NCBI GenBank assembly: GCA_963977135.1
Contig: CAXBNN010000008.1
Location: 62,001 to 126,000 of the forward strand
Direction: 5' to 3'
From: UBA2040 sp963977135
GTDB lineage: Bacteria; Bacteroidota; Bacteroidia; Flavobacteriales_D; Crocinitomicaceae
Length of the DNA stretch: 64,000 nucleotides
A program made the translations under genes and the position numbers. Under the pieces are notes generated by a model. That model made no database searches and was not told the DNA's origin. It saw nothing but the letters and a program-made list of their open reading frames with translations. Shown here piece by piece: positions 25,524 to 33,842 of the stretch. Within the stretch, counting starts at the first letter, position 1; every line of letters begins with the position of its first letter.

Positions 25524-27374
25524 ATGAAATATACACTACTAATTCTGCTGGTAAGTTTACCCTTGTTTTGCATTGGTGCAAAAATTGATTCCTCCCGAAT
25601 TGAAAAGCTTTTTGATTTAGCTAAACTGCAAACTCCTGAGTTAATACCTACCCAAAAAGAAGTTGAAAAACTTGCGAATGACTTGAAAGGTGACCCGCTT
25701 GAAGGTTATCTTTATTATAATTGGGCTTTGTTTAAGTATTATCAGTCTAATTTGGAAAGAGCATTGGCTATTTCGAAGAAAGGCGTTGAGATATGTGGCG
25801 ACAGGGTAGATCAAAAGTCGAGTAAATTAAAATTGTTGAATTTATTAGCTTCATTTCATACAGTGAAACAGGAATTTCCAAAGGCACTAGAAATTTATCA
25901 ATCTGCATTAAAAATCGCCTCTGAATTAAAGGATAATTTAATGTCGGCAAAAATCAACAATAACGTTGCCAATTTATACTTTGGATTGTTAGATTATGAG
26001 AATGCCTATAAACATAGTTCTTTAGCCTATAAGTTGATTGAGGCCTTTCCTAAAGATCAATTCTACTCAAGTATTATTTCAATTCTTGCTGTATGCGAAT
26101 CTAAATTAGGAAAGAATGAGATTGGTTTGAGACATGCAGATGAAGCGCTAAAATTTGCTGCAAAAACAAATAATCTTGCCGCCATGGTAGTTGCTCATCA
26201 TGCCTTAGGTGAAATTCATTTTAGTCAGAAAAATGGTGCACTCGCGATGAACCATTTCTCGGAATCCCTGAAATTTTCAAAAGAAATGGGCAACTTGAAT
26301 TTTGTCATTCTTAACGATATTGGTTTACTTCATACAAATATTTTATTAAAAAAATACCGAGAGGCAATAGCTTATGGAGAGGAAGCACTTGATTTAATAA
26401 AAAATGATACAGACAAAACACGATTGTATGCGGTAAAGAAACAACTTGCGGAAGCATATAACGGTAATGGGAATTATAATTTAGCATACGGCTTAATGGC
26501 AGAAGCGCATGAAAATTATCTTCAGAAAAGTGGACTTGAGATCCAAGAGTCGATCAAAGAACTCGAAGTAAAATATGAAACTGAGAAAAAGGAAAAAGAT
26601 CTTGTTCAAAGTAAATTGATTTTATTGAAAAAGGAAAGCGATCTCCAGAAAGCTATTTTGTTAGGGTCTTTATTGATTTTAGTCGTGATTATTCTTTTAG
26701 CATCTCTTCTATTTATTCGTTATCGAAGCAGGAAAAAACTGATAATCGTAAATAAACAAAAAGAACGTCAAGTCATGGAAGCAGTTTTAATTGGTGAAGA
26801 AATGGAAAGGCAAAGACTTGCCACTGAGCTCCATGATGGACTAGCTTCTGACTTAACGGCAATTCGTTACAAGCTGGAATCGATAGACACTCCCGATATG
26901 AAAGAGGTAAATGATCTATCCGAAATGCTCAAGAGTGCTCATGAAGATACACGTCGCATGTCACACAAATTAGCTCCTCTTAAACTTGAACAGCATGGAC
27001 TTGTTTTGGCATTTAAGTCATTCATTGATGAAAGCACTTCTTCAGCCTGTGAGATAAATTTTACTGATTTAACAAAAGGAATGTCGGTTTCAAATGAAAA
27101 ATCACTTGTATTGTACAGAGTAGGACAAGAGTTGATACAGAATGCTTTAAAGCATGCCCAAGCCAATCGAGTGAATGTCCAAATTAGTAATGAGGGTGGC
27201 TGGTTTTCTATGCTCGTTGATGACGACGGTGTTGGTTTTGACTCAAAGAATCTAGGAAAAACAAACGGTTTAGGAAGTATTCAGAGACGGGTTGAACAGC
27301 TGGAAGGTGAGTTTCATTTTGATTCAAGTGTGAAAAAAGGTACAGTTTCGGTGATTAAAATCCCATTAAATTAA
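25524..27374 (+). CDS. TPR-containing sensor histidine kinase (HisKA_3/NarL type)
   Basis: About 616 residues. The start at ATG 25524 gives a signal peptide (MKYTLLILLVSLPLFCIG); an earlier ATG at 25464 would add 20 residues before it. A periplasmic region of several TPR repeats follows (for example NLERALAISKKGVEICG, KNGALAMNHFSESLKF), a coiled-coil stretch, one transmembrane helix (about 372-395) and the kinase core. The H-box is ERQRLATELHDGLASDL with the phosphorylated His in the ELHD motif. The ATPase domain shows NALKHAQANRVNV, DDDGVGFD and GLGSIQRRVEQL. It surely phosphorylates the response regulator encoded seven bases downstream. The signal is unknown. Confidence 0.93.
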   Translation: MKYTLLILLVSLPLFCIGAKIDSSRIEKLFDLAKLQTPELIPTQKEVEKLANDLKGDPLEGYLYYNWALFKYYQSNLERALAISKKGVEICGDRVDQKSSKLKLLNLLASFHTVKQEFPKALEIYQSALKIASELKDNLMSAKINNNVANLYFGLLDYENAYKHSSLAYKLIEAFPKDQFYSSIISILAVCESKLGKNEIGLRHADEALKFAAKTNNLAAMVVAHHALGEIHFSQKNGALAMNHFSESLKFSKEMGNLNFVILNDIGLLHTNILLKKYREAIAYGEEALDLIKNDTDKTRLYAVKKQLAEAYNGNGNYNLAYGLMAEAHENYLQKSGLEIQESIKELEVKYETEKKEKDLVQSKLILLKKESDLQKAILLGSLLILVVIILLASLLFIRYRSRKKLIIVNKQKERQVMEAVLIGEEMERQRLATELHDGLASDLTAIRYKLESIDTPDMKEVNDLSEMLKSAHEDTRRMSHKLAPLKLEQHGLVLAFKSFIDESTSSACEINFTDLTKGMSVSNEKSLVLYRVGQELIQNALKHAQANRVNVQISNEGGWFSMLVDDDGVGFDSKNLGKTNGLGSIQRRVEQLEGEFHFDSSVKKGTVSVIKIPLN

Positions 27375-27381
27375 TTTTCAA

Positions 27382-28008
27382 ATGAACATAATTATCGCAG
27401 ATGATCATGAATTAATAGCCGAAGGTGTATCTTCCTTTTTGAGTAAGATCAATAAGCATTATGTCATCCGAACGGCTACGAATATTCACGATTTAAAAAA
27501 AGAAATGGAAACCCAACAATTCGATGTGCTTATTCAAGACGTGCGTTTTGGAAGCACTGATGCTAGGGATATTACTGAAGATATTCACGAATTGAATCCA
27601 GATTGTAAATTAATTGCTTTATCATCTCAATCTGACGAGTTTACTGTGAAATCTGTCTTAGCCAAGGGTTATTCTGCATACGTTACAAAAAATGCTCACA
27701 TGACGGAAATAGCGGAAGCCATTGAAAAAGTTATGCTCGGCGAGCAATTTATATCGTCAGATTTAGAGGAAAAATTTTTTAGATCACTTTTTAAAAATGA
27801 AGGTTCTAGCGAAGAAATTCAATTGACAGAACGTGAATCAGAAGTTCTATCTGCCATTTTGAATGGAATGAGTTCTAAAGAAATTGGTGATAAACTCTTT
27901 ATATCTGAAAAAACCGTTGAAACGTACCGTTCTAATTTGTTTTTAAAATTTCAAGTTAAAAATGTTGCAAGCCTAGTTAAAAAGTCACTATTACTAGGAT
28001 TTGGCTAG
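27382..28008 (+). CDS. LuxR/NarL-family response regulator
   Basis: A 208-residue two-component regulator. The receiver domain has the acidic pair ADDHE (residues about 5-9), the phosphoacceptor Asp in VLIQDVRFG (about residue 52), and the conserved Lys in YVTKNA. The C-terminal LuxR-type helix-turn-helix shows LTERESEVLSAILNGMSSK and the recognition region ISEKTVETYRSNL. It is cotranscribed with the kinase gene just upstream. Candidate targets are the two following transcription units, which share a spaced CAGGG...CCCTGA element. Confidence 0.94.
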   Translation: MNIIIADDHELIAEGVSSFLSKINKHYVIRTATNIHDLKKEMETQQFDVLIQDVRFGSTDARDITEDIHELNPDCKLIALSSQSDEFTVKSVLAKGYSAYVTKNAHMTEIAEAIEKVMLGEQFISSDLEEKFFRSLFKNEGSSEEIQLTERESEVLSAILNGMSSKEIGDKLFISEKTVETYRSNLFLKFQVKNVASLVKKSLLLGFG

Positions 28009-28024
28009 TTTTTCTAGCTCAACT

Positions 28025-28064
28025 CAGGGAAAACCCTGAGTTCTAAATCCCATCATTCCCCTGA
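28025..28064 (+). promoter_or_regulatory. Candidate operator upstream of the barrel-protein gene (CAGGG...CCCTGA)
   Basis: CAGGGAAAACCC at 28025-28036 sits within a 9-base-arm palindrome (AACTCAGGG-AAAA-CCCTGAGTT), and a further CCCTGA begins at 28059, 34 bases from the first CAGGG. The same arrangement and offset occur at 30035-30074. It lies 95 bases before the ATG at 28120. It has no T tract, so it does not look like a terminator of the regulator gene. Confidence 0.5.
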
Positions 28065-28119
28065 AGTTTCATAGCTGCAAAACTGACAAATTTGTATCTC
28101 AATCAACAACTAAAAAGTT

Positions 28120-28743
28120 ATGAAACGAACAATCAACATTTTATTATTGGTCCTATTTGTAGGTACTAGTTTTAATCAGGCAAAAGCTCAAGCATTTAGC
28201 GGCAGGGGCTCAAATTACACATCCATCGGTTGGAATTTATCAGAACTCAATTGCTGGTATAAAGAAAACAACAAAGGTCTTAAAGGTCGGTTTTCACCCA
28301 TCTATAATGGAATAAACTTTCAGTTCGAAAAGGGACTAGGAAAATGGTTTGGAATGGCATTTAACATTGGCGCTGGCTATGCTGGCAATCAATACTCTGG
28401 CTTTTTCAATTCATACAGTTGGTTAACAACAAATAATTATTACCGAAGTATTGCGGTTCCAATCGGACTTCAAGGAAATTTCCACTTTTTCCAAATGATT
28501 CAAGATTTAACAGAGTCCTCTATTGGTGCAGATAAATTGGATATTTATGTTTGTTTTGGCGCAGGTGCCGGACCAGTTTTTTTACTTCCACGTGAAGATG
28601 GTTTAGAATCTGAAGTTGGAATTGCTGCTTATGGCGACGTGCAATTAGGAGTAAGATATTACCCTTCAAACAACGTAGGTTTCTTTGCTCAAGCAGGTTA
28701 CGGAAAATCTCTTTTGAATCTTGGAATTGTATTCCACAAATAA
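28120..28743 (+). CDS. Outer-membrane beta-barrel protein, hypothetical
   Basis: A 207-residue exported protein with a signal peptide ending near AKAQA (residue 24). The mature part has Gly- and aromatic-rich amphipathic strands (GKWFGMAFNIGAGYAGNQY, VQLGVRYYPSNNVGFFAQAGYG) ending in an aromatic/hydrophobic strand, as in small outer-membrane barrel proteins. No enzymatic motif. It begins the unit after the two-component genes and is followed 28 bases later by a lipoprotein gene, probably in the same transcript. It is a likely target of the neighbouring response regulator. Confidence 0.75.
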   Translation: MKRTINILLLVLFVGTSFNQAKAQAFSGRGSNYTSIGWNLSELNCWYKENNKGLKGRFSPIYNGINFQFEKGLGKWFGMAFNIGAGYAGNQYSGFFNSYSWLTTNNYYRSIAVPIGLQGNFHFFQMIQDLTESSIGADKLDIYVCFGAGAGPVFLLPREDGLESEVGIAAYGDVQLGVRYYPSNNVGFFAQAGYGKSLLNLGIVFHK

Positions 28744-28771
28744 TCAACAACCAATTAAAAAAATAGAAATT

Positions 28772-29947
28772 ATGAAATCATATATATCATTTTTAGCAAT
28801 ATTAATCGCAACTTCTTCATGCTCTTTTATGGGAGATAACGGAAGTCTAGATGGTCCAGGACCAATAATAGGTGATGGAACGTCTACCGCTGGATCCACT
28901 TTATTATCTGGAACTCAATCAACATCAATTACGCTTACAAATAATAATCCAGATCCAACTCTCCCAGATTATTGTATTGAGGGCAACTATAATATTAGTG
29001 CCTCTGTAATAATTGAGCCTGGAGTAATAATTTGTATGAAGGAAAATGCCAGGATTACGGTTAATTCTTCCGGTTCACTTAATGCTACTGGAACCGCAGC
29101 TTCCCCAATTACGATAAGAGGAATTTCCCCTATTGCAGGATATTGGGGAAGTCTAGTCTTTTCTGGATCAAATAGTACTAGCAATAATCTAGTTCATGTA
29201 AATATTTCAGATGGTGGCTCAAACTCTAGTTGGGATGCAATTGTTTATGGTTATTCCTCTGGAAGGGTTTATATGGACAATTGCAACATCACTAGAAGTT
29301 CCAGTAATGGGGTATTTATTTATTCAAGTAGTTTTAACTTAGTTGGATTATCAAATACCACGATATCAAGTTGTCAACAGGCTCCGTTATTAATACAAGC
29401 AAACCATATTGGTTCTTTATCTGAGAGCATTACTGGAGCGGGGAACGGCACCAACAACATTATTGTTGACAATGCAACTGTAACCAACGATGCAACATGG
29501 AAGAAAACAGGTATACCATATTTTTTCACTGGGACAACTACTTTATCGGCTGATATTATAATCAATCCTGGAGCTCAGTTTATTATGAAAAGTACGGCAA
29601 GAATCACAGTTAATTCCTCAGGATCATTAAATGCTATTGGAACACCTTCTTCTATGATTCGATTTACTGGTGAAAATAATATTGCGGGATCTTGGCAAGG
29701 AATTGTTTTTTCCGGTTCAAATAATCCAAGTAATATAATGAGATATTGCGAGGTGTCCTATGGCGGAAATAATTCTTCCTGGAATGCTTTGATATACCTG
29801 TATAGCAGCTCACAATTTACACTGGGTAATTCATCTATTCACGACAGCCAAACATGGGGTCTGATGAATTATAATAGTTCAAATACATTCACCGACGAAG
29901 GTACAAATACCTTCTACAACAATGCCTCTGGAAATATAGGGACATAA
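28772..29947 (+). CDS. Lipoprotein with duplicated parallel beta-helix-like units
   Basis: The start at ATG 28772 gives a lipoprotein signal (FLAILIATSSC, cysteine at about residue 16); the earlier in-frame start at 28721 would overlap the upstream gene. The 391-residue protein has two copies of a unit of about 183 residues with the sequence ARITVNSSGSLNA in each (codons near 29050 and 29600). Each carries an (I/L)xxGxxIxMK strand, a SGSLNAxGT turn and SGSN repeats typical of right-handed beta-helix proteins. The duplication is visible at DNA level too. Probable function is surface adhesion or glycan binding; no catalytic residues are recognisable. Confidence 0.75.
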   Translation: MKSYISFLAILIATSSCSFMGDNGSLDGPGPIIGDGTSTAGSTLLSGTQSTSITLTNNNPDPTLPDYCIEGNYNISASVIIEPGVIICMKENARITVNSSGSLNATGTAASPITIRGISPIAGYWGSLVFSGSNSTSNNLVHVNISDGGSNSSWDAIVYGYSSGRVYMDNCNITRSSSNGVFIYSSSFNLVGLSNTTISSCQQAPLLIQANHIGSLSESITGAGNGTNNIIVDNATVTNDATWKKTGIPYFFTGTTTLSADIIINPGAQFIMKSTARITVNSSGSLNAIGTPSSMIRFTGENNIAGSWQGIVFSGSNNPSNIMRYCEVSYGGNNSSWNALIYLYSSSQFTLGNSSIHDSQTWGLMNYNSSNTFTDEGTNTFYNNASGNIGT

Positions 29948-29976
29948 ACCCAAAACTAGAATTAGTTGGTTGGACG

Positions 29977-30024
29977 AAGGATGCATGTCGGTATTATGTA
30001 TCGAAATTTGCATCCTTTGTTTTT
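29977..30024 (+). terminator. Terminator-like hairpin after the beta-helix lipoprotein gene
   Basis: AAGGATGCA (29977-29985) pairs perfectly with TGCATCCTT (30009-30017), with a 23-base loop. TTTGTTTTT follows. Confidence 0.6.
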
Positions 30025-30034
30025 GGCCAATATT

Positions 30035-30074
30035 CAGGGTAAACCCCTACTCAAGAATTCATGTAAATCCCTGA
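30035..30074 (+). promoter_or_regulatory. Candidate operator upstream of the T9SS type A gene (CAGGG...CCCTGA)
   Basis: CAGGGTAAACCCC at 30035-30047 and CCCTGA at 30069-30074, with the same 34-base offset as the element at 28025. It lies 93 bases before the ATG at 30128, close to the 95 bases of the first element. Confidence 0.5.
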
Positions 30075-30127
30075 TAAATAACATGTTTATGTTTAGGATA
30101 TTTATATAAACCAATAAAAAATATAGT

Positions 30128-31510
30128 ATGAAAAAGTTTTATTTATTACTCGCAATTGCTTTCTCAACATCTACGTTGACGATAGCACAAGAATCAGATG
30201 ATGGTCAAACAATTGTTCCATCGAATGTTACAAAAGTTAATACTGCTTGGACCGCGAAAGCCGGTGAACCTTTAGGTCAATATTGTGGCTATTCGCTTAA
30301 CGCAAATCCAACTGGCACCAATGGTAACACTGGAATAATGTTTGATGTCGAGGTAGCGTCGAATCTTTATATTTCGGGATTTAGTTTGGACCTTTATGGA
30401 TCAACTTACACTGGAAAAATTGTTATTTATCGTAAATTTGGAACCCATGTAGGGTTTGAAAATTCCCCTGCAAATTGGTTTGCTATTGATTCGGTAAATG
30501 TTACCGATAATGGAGGATTGACATACATACCCATTCAAACTGGACCAAGTTTGTTTTCAGGGGAAACAGTTGCATTTTATATAAGGGGTGAAGGAACTTC
30601 AACAGTTCTTTCATACGCAAACGGAGTTGCCATTGGTAACACAATTGTTTCAAATTCAGATTTGACAATTAAAACAGGTACTGGAAAAAATGGGACTTTC
30701 GGAAGTTCCGCTTCCACAAGAGATTTTAAAGGGACAATCCATTATTGCAAAAGTCAAACAGTAGTTTGTGACACAATGCAAACATTCTACACCAATACTA
30801 ATGGCAATAGAGGAGTATTTTTTGAAGTTGAAACAGCTGGGCAAAGCGTCACGATCAATCAAATTTTTGCAGATTTCATAAACTCTGAAGGAACACAACA
30901 GAATGTTAAAGTCTGGACAAGATCAGGTTCTTATATTGGATTCGAATCTTCTAGCATTGGTTGGACACAACTTTCAAATGATACGATTGTATCTCCTATT
31001 CCAAATACACCTGAAGCAGTTTCTTCTGGTATTTCAGTAGATGTCCCTGCGAATTCAGTACAATCGTTTTATATTTCTTCTGATGGAGCCTCTTTAGGTT
31101 ACACAAATGGTGTCAATTTAGGCGATATAGTTGTGAACGATCCAGCTCTTAAACTTAAAGCAGGTAAAGGTTGTGACGGAACCTTTAGTGGAACTTTATA
31201 TTCTCCAAGAATCTTTCATGGAACAATTGATTATTGTGTAACGAGCAGCGTTGGAATAGACGAATTTGGTATTAAATCTTTTAGTATTTATCCAAACCCA
31301 GCAGCAAATGAAGTTTCAATAGATTTTGGAGATTTGAAAGTAACAGAAATTGAAATTTTTGATATCAACGGTCAAGTGGTAAAATCTAGAATTTCAAATG
31401 AAGGAAATGGAGTTGTATCCGTTGATATTTCTAATCTTTCTTCAGGAACCTATTTTGTAAAAAGTATAGAGGACTCAGGTTTCAAGGTTGAAAAATTTGT
31501 AAAACTGTAG
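30128..31510 (+). CDS. Secreted protein with T9SS type A sorting domain
   Basis: A 460-residue exported protein with a signal peptide ending near TIAQE. Two homologous beta-sandwich units of about 140 residues follow (GIMFDVEVASNLYISGFSL with GFENSPANWFAIDSVNV; GVFFEVETAGQSVTINQIF with GFESSSIGWTQL). The C-terminal 80 residues are a type A T9SS sorting domain: FSIYPNPAANEVSIDF, IFDINGQVV, then LSSGTYFVK and the KFVKL end. It should be exported by the type IX system and attached or released. The substrate or partner is unknown. Transcribed alone and preceded by the candidate operator shared with the barrel gene. Confidence 0.85.
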   Translation: MKKFYLLLAIAFSTSTLTIAQESDDGQTIVPSNVTKVNTAWTAKAGEPLGQYCGYSLNANPTGTNGNTGIMFDVEVASNLYISGFSLDLYGSTYTGKIVIYRKFGTHVGFENSPANWFAIDSVNVTDNGGLTYIPIQTGPSLFSGETVAFYIRGEGTSTVLSYANGVAIGNTIVSNSDLTIKTGTGKNGTFGSSASTRDFKGTIHYCKSQTVVCDTMQTFYTNTNGNRGVFFEVETAGQSVTINQIFADFINSEGTQQNVKVWTRSGSYIGFESSSIGWTQLSNDTIVSPIPNTPEAVSSGISVDVPANSVQSFYISSDGASLGYTNGVNLGDIVVNDPALKLKAGKGCDGTFSGTLYSPRIFHGTIDYCVTSSVGIDEFGIKSFSIYPNPAANEVSIDFGDLKVTEIEIFDINGQVVKSRISNEGNGVVSVDISNLSSGTYFVKSIEDSGFKVEKFVKL

Positions 31511-31535
31511 ATTGAAAATTTTAATGAAAAACATA

Positions 31536-31561
31536 AAAGCGTCGCGAAAGTGGCGCTTTTT
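31536..31561 (+). terminator. Intrinsic terminator after the T9SS type A gene
   Basis: AAAGCGTCGC pairs with GTGGCGCTTT (some G-U) around a GAAA loop and leads into five T. It abuts the stop of the convergent phosphopantetheinyl transferase gene. Confidence 0.82.
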
Positions 31562-32096
31562 AATCTAAAGTATAAACAAGAACTGCGTTTTCGAGTTTTT
31601 CAAATTTCAAATTTTCTGATTGTTCGTTGTACATACCTGAAATTGTTTGATTTTCCAGATCGATTTGTAGTATGCTCACTTCAACTCTGCAATCTGTCAT
31701 TTTGCCTTCGTGTTTTTTAAAAATAGCTTCTTTAGCTGCCCAAATTAAGTGTAGATTCAATTCATCAGTCCAATGCGAATCGCGTTCATTTGTGAAATAC
31801 GATTTTCCGTCAATAATTCTTTTGTGGAAAACCTGAATATCAACACCGAGCTTTGAATTGCCAAGGTAAACGGCAAACCAACCTTCGGAATGAGAAAAGG
31901 ATACGAATTTACCTTCTAAAGAAAGAATTGGATTTCCGAGCGGTCCATATGACAATGATTCCGAAGGAATATTCAATAGATTTAATATTCTATGAATTTC
32001 ATCTTTTTCAAATTCACGCTTTTTCAGCTCCTTTGGTTTGCTCCGAAAGGATACAGATATATTGCCTAAAGTTGTATTAAAATGAATATCATCCAC
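31560..32096 (-). CDS. 4'-phosphopantetheinyl transferase (Sfp superfamily)
   Basis: A 178-residue cytoplasmic enzyme that attaches the phosphopantetheine arm of CoA to carrier proteins. The magnesium-binding motifs are visible: KLGVDIQVF (the G(V/I)D motif, about residue 80) and WAAKEAIFKKHEG (the WxxKEA motif, about residues 115-127). SFSHSEGWFAV is the third typical block. It is divergent from the Ntn-hydrolase gene at the edge of the pigment locus and probably activates the two ACPs encoded at 48738 and 52370. Slightly shorter than Sfp (about 225 residues), as is common in the small AcpS-like/Sfp-type group. Confidence 0.88.
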   Translation of the reverse strand: MDDIHFNTTLGNISVSFRSKPKELKKREFEKDEIHRILNLLNIPSESLSYGPLGNPILSLEGKFVSFSHSEGWFAVYLGNSKLGVDIQVFHKRIIDGKSYFTNERDSHWTDELNLHLIWAAKEAIFKKHEGKMTDCRVEVSILQIDLENQTISGMYNEQSENLKFEKLENAVLVYTLD

Positions 32097-32140
32097 AGCG
32101 AGAATCCTTATTATTTACCATTAATTAGCACTTTTTCGAC

Positions 32141-32148
32141 TATCTTTG
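32141..32148 (+). promoter_or_regulatory. Candidate -7 promoter element (TATCTTTG) for the Ntn-hydrolase/AMP-ligase unit
   Basis: TATCTTTG fits TAnnTTTG. It lies inside the longer open frame from 32082, so if it is the promoter the translation start must be downstream, at TTG 32172. Confidence 0.5.
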
Positions 32149-32171
32149 TTATATCTAAAAAGTCCTGTGAT

Positions 32172-33842
32172 TTGCTAAAGATACTTTTAAAATACCTTTC
32201 TCGTTCCCTCGGAATATTTTTAGAGTTATTTCTATTTGGATTCATTTTTTTATTGTTTTTCATCCTTCTCAATTCAGTTATAGATGCGCCGAAATTCGAT
32301 AAAGTATACGTAGGAAAACGAACGAAAATAGCTGAAAATCATTATGTTCTTGATAATAATTACTTGAAAAAGAACGAATACGGTATTTGGGAAATGTATA
32401 TCGAAGGGAACCCAAGTGAGCGAGGATTAATTTACGGCGAACTTGCTAAAGAGTTGGTTCAGAGACAAGAAGATATATTTGTTAGTCAAATCAATCAGTT
32501 GGTTCCTAGTCAGTTTTTCCAACAATTCTTGAGACTTTTTATCGGGTTTTTTAATTCCGATTTACCGGATTACGTTCCATTGGAAAATCAACAAGAAATA
32601 TATGGAATTTCAAAATCCTTTTCAGATAAGTACAACTACATAGCACCAAAATATACCCGAATTCTAAATTACCATGCGGCTCACGATATTGGTCATGCCT
32701 TAAATGATTACAGTATGGTTGGTTGCACTTCTTTTGCCCTGAAAGGTGATAGAACAGAAGACGGCAATCTTATGATCGGTCGAAATTTCGACTTTTATGT
32801 TGGCGATGAATTCGCTGAGGATAAACTCTTACTCTTCATGAAGCCAACAACAGGTCATGCTTTCGTCTCCTATTCTTGGGCTGGTTTTACTGGTGTAGCA
32901 AGTGGATTGAATGATCAAGGATTGAGTGTAACGATTAATGCCTCAAAATCAGATTTACCAACAGGTTCCAAAATGCCTATTTCATTATTGGCGAGGGAAA
33001 TTTTGCAGTACGCTTCAACGATAGAGGAGGCACTCGCAATTGCCAAAAAGCGACATACTTTTGTTTCTGAAACTCTGATGATAGGTTCAACCAAGGATAA
33101 TAAAGCTATTTTAATTGAGAAATCACCTAAGAAAACTGGAGTTTACGACAGCCAAGAAAATACGCTAATTTGTTCGAATCATTATCAATCGGATACATTT
33201 AAGAACACCGAAGTCAATCGACAAAATATTGCTGAAAGCGACAGTAAATACCGCTACAATAAAGTACAGGAACTTTTGGGTAAACAAAAGACGTTTAATC
33301 CAACTTCGATTCTAGAAGTGCTGAGGAATCAATATGGTCAAAATAAAGACACATTGGGAATGGGAAACCCAAGAGCCATCAACCAAATGATCGTTCACCA
33401 TAGTGTTGTTATTGTGCCCGAAAAAAGTTTATTTTACGTTTCTACGACAGATTTCCAATTGGGTGAATTTGTTGGATATGACTTAAAAAAAACCATTCAA
33501 CAAAAAAGTACAAGTATTGCTAATTGTCTGGAAGCCTCGCCATTTTTAGAGACTGTGAATTATCAAGAATTTCTTGCTTTCAAGAAAACAAAGAAAAGAA
33601 TTAGCAATTATTTAATTTTGAATCAAGCACTTAATTTAAAAGATTCAGAGATAAAGGCTTTCATTTCGAACAATGGGGAATCTTACGTAACTTATGAAAT
33701 GCTCGGTAAATATTTCATGAAAAAAAGTAATTTTGATAAAGCGGGAGCTATGTTTTCTAAGGCATTGACCAAAGAACTGGCTTCTCACCAAGTGAAGAAG
33801 GAACTAGAAAGTTTATTAAAGGAATGCAAGGAGAAGAAATGA
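32172..33842 (+). CDS. C45-family Ntn hydrolase (acyl-CoA:6-APA acyltransferase-like), membrane anchored
   Basis: About 556 residues from a TTG start. The frame stays open to ATG 32082, but that would overlap the divergent gene and translate the promoter region, so I prefer TTG 32172 after TATCTTTG. A transmembrane helix lies near the start (FLELFLFGFIFLLFFILL). The catalytic block MVGCTSFALKGDRTEDGNL contains the nucleophile Cys of C45/acyltransferase-type Ntn hydrolases, followed by GRNFDF and SWAGFTGVASGLNDQGLSV. The C-terminal 100 residues look TPR-like. It probably cleaves or transfers an acyl/amide bond in the periplasm. It overlaps the AMP-ligase gene by four bases, which ties it to the pigment locus. 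The specific role is unknown. Confidence 0.82.
   Translation: MLKILLKYLSRSLGIFLELFLFGFIFLLFFILLNSVIDAPKFDKVYVGKRTKIAENHYVLDNNYLKKNEYGIWEMYIEGNPSERGLIYGELAKELVQRQEDIFVSQINQLVPSQFFQQFLRLFIGFFNSDLPDYVPLENQQEIYGISKSFSDKYNYIAPKYTRILNYHAAHDIGHALNDYSMVGCTSFALKGDRTEDGNLMIGRNFDFYVGDEFAEDKLLLFMKPTTGHAFVSYSWAGFTGVASGLNDQGLSVTINASKSDLPTGSKMPISLLAREILQYASTIEEALAIAKKRHTFVSETLMIGSTKDNKAILIEKSPKKTGVYDSQENTLICSNHYQSDTFKNTEVNRQNIAESDSKYRYNKVQELLGKQKTFNPTSILEVLRNQYGQNKDTLGMGNPRAINQMIVHHSVVIVPEKSLFYVSTTDFQLGEFVGYDLKKTIQQKSTSIANCLEASPFLETVNYQEFLAFKKTKKRISNYLILNQALNLKDSEIKAFISNNGESYVTYEMLGKYFMKKSNFDKAGAMFSKALTKELASHQVKKELESLLKECKEKK

Noticed and set aside
28021..28042. The CAGGG palindrome as a simple terminator of the response regulator gene
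   Set aside because: It has no T tract and recurs, with fixed spacing, before another gene; a regulatory site explains more.
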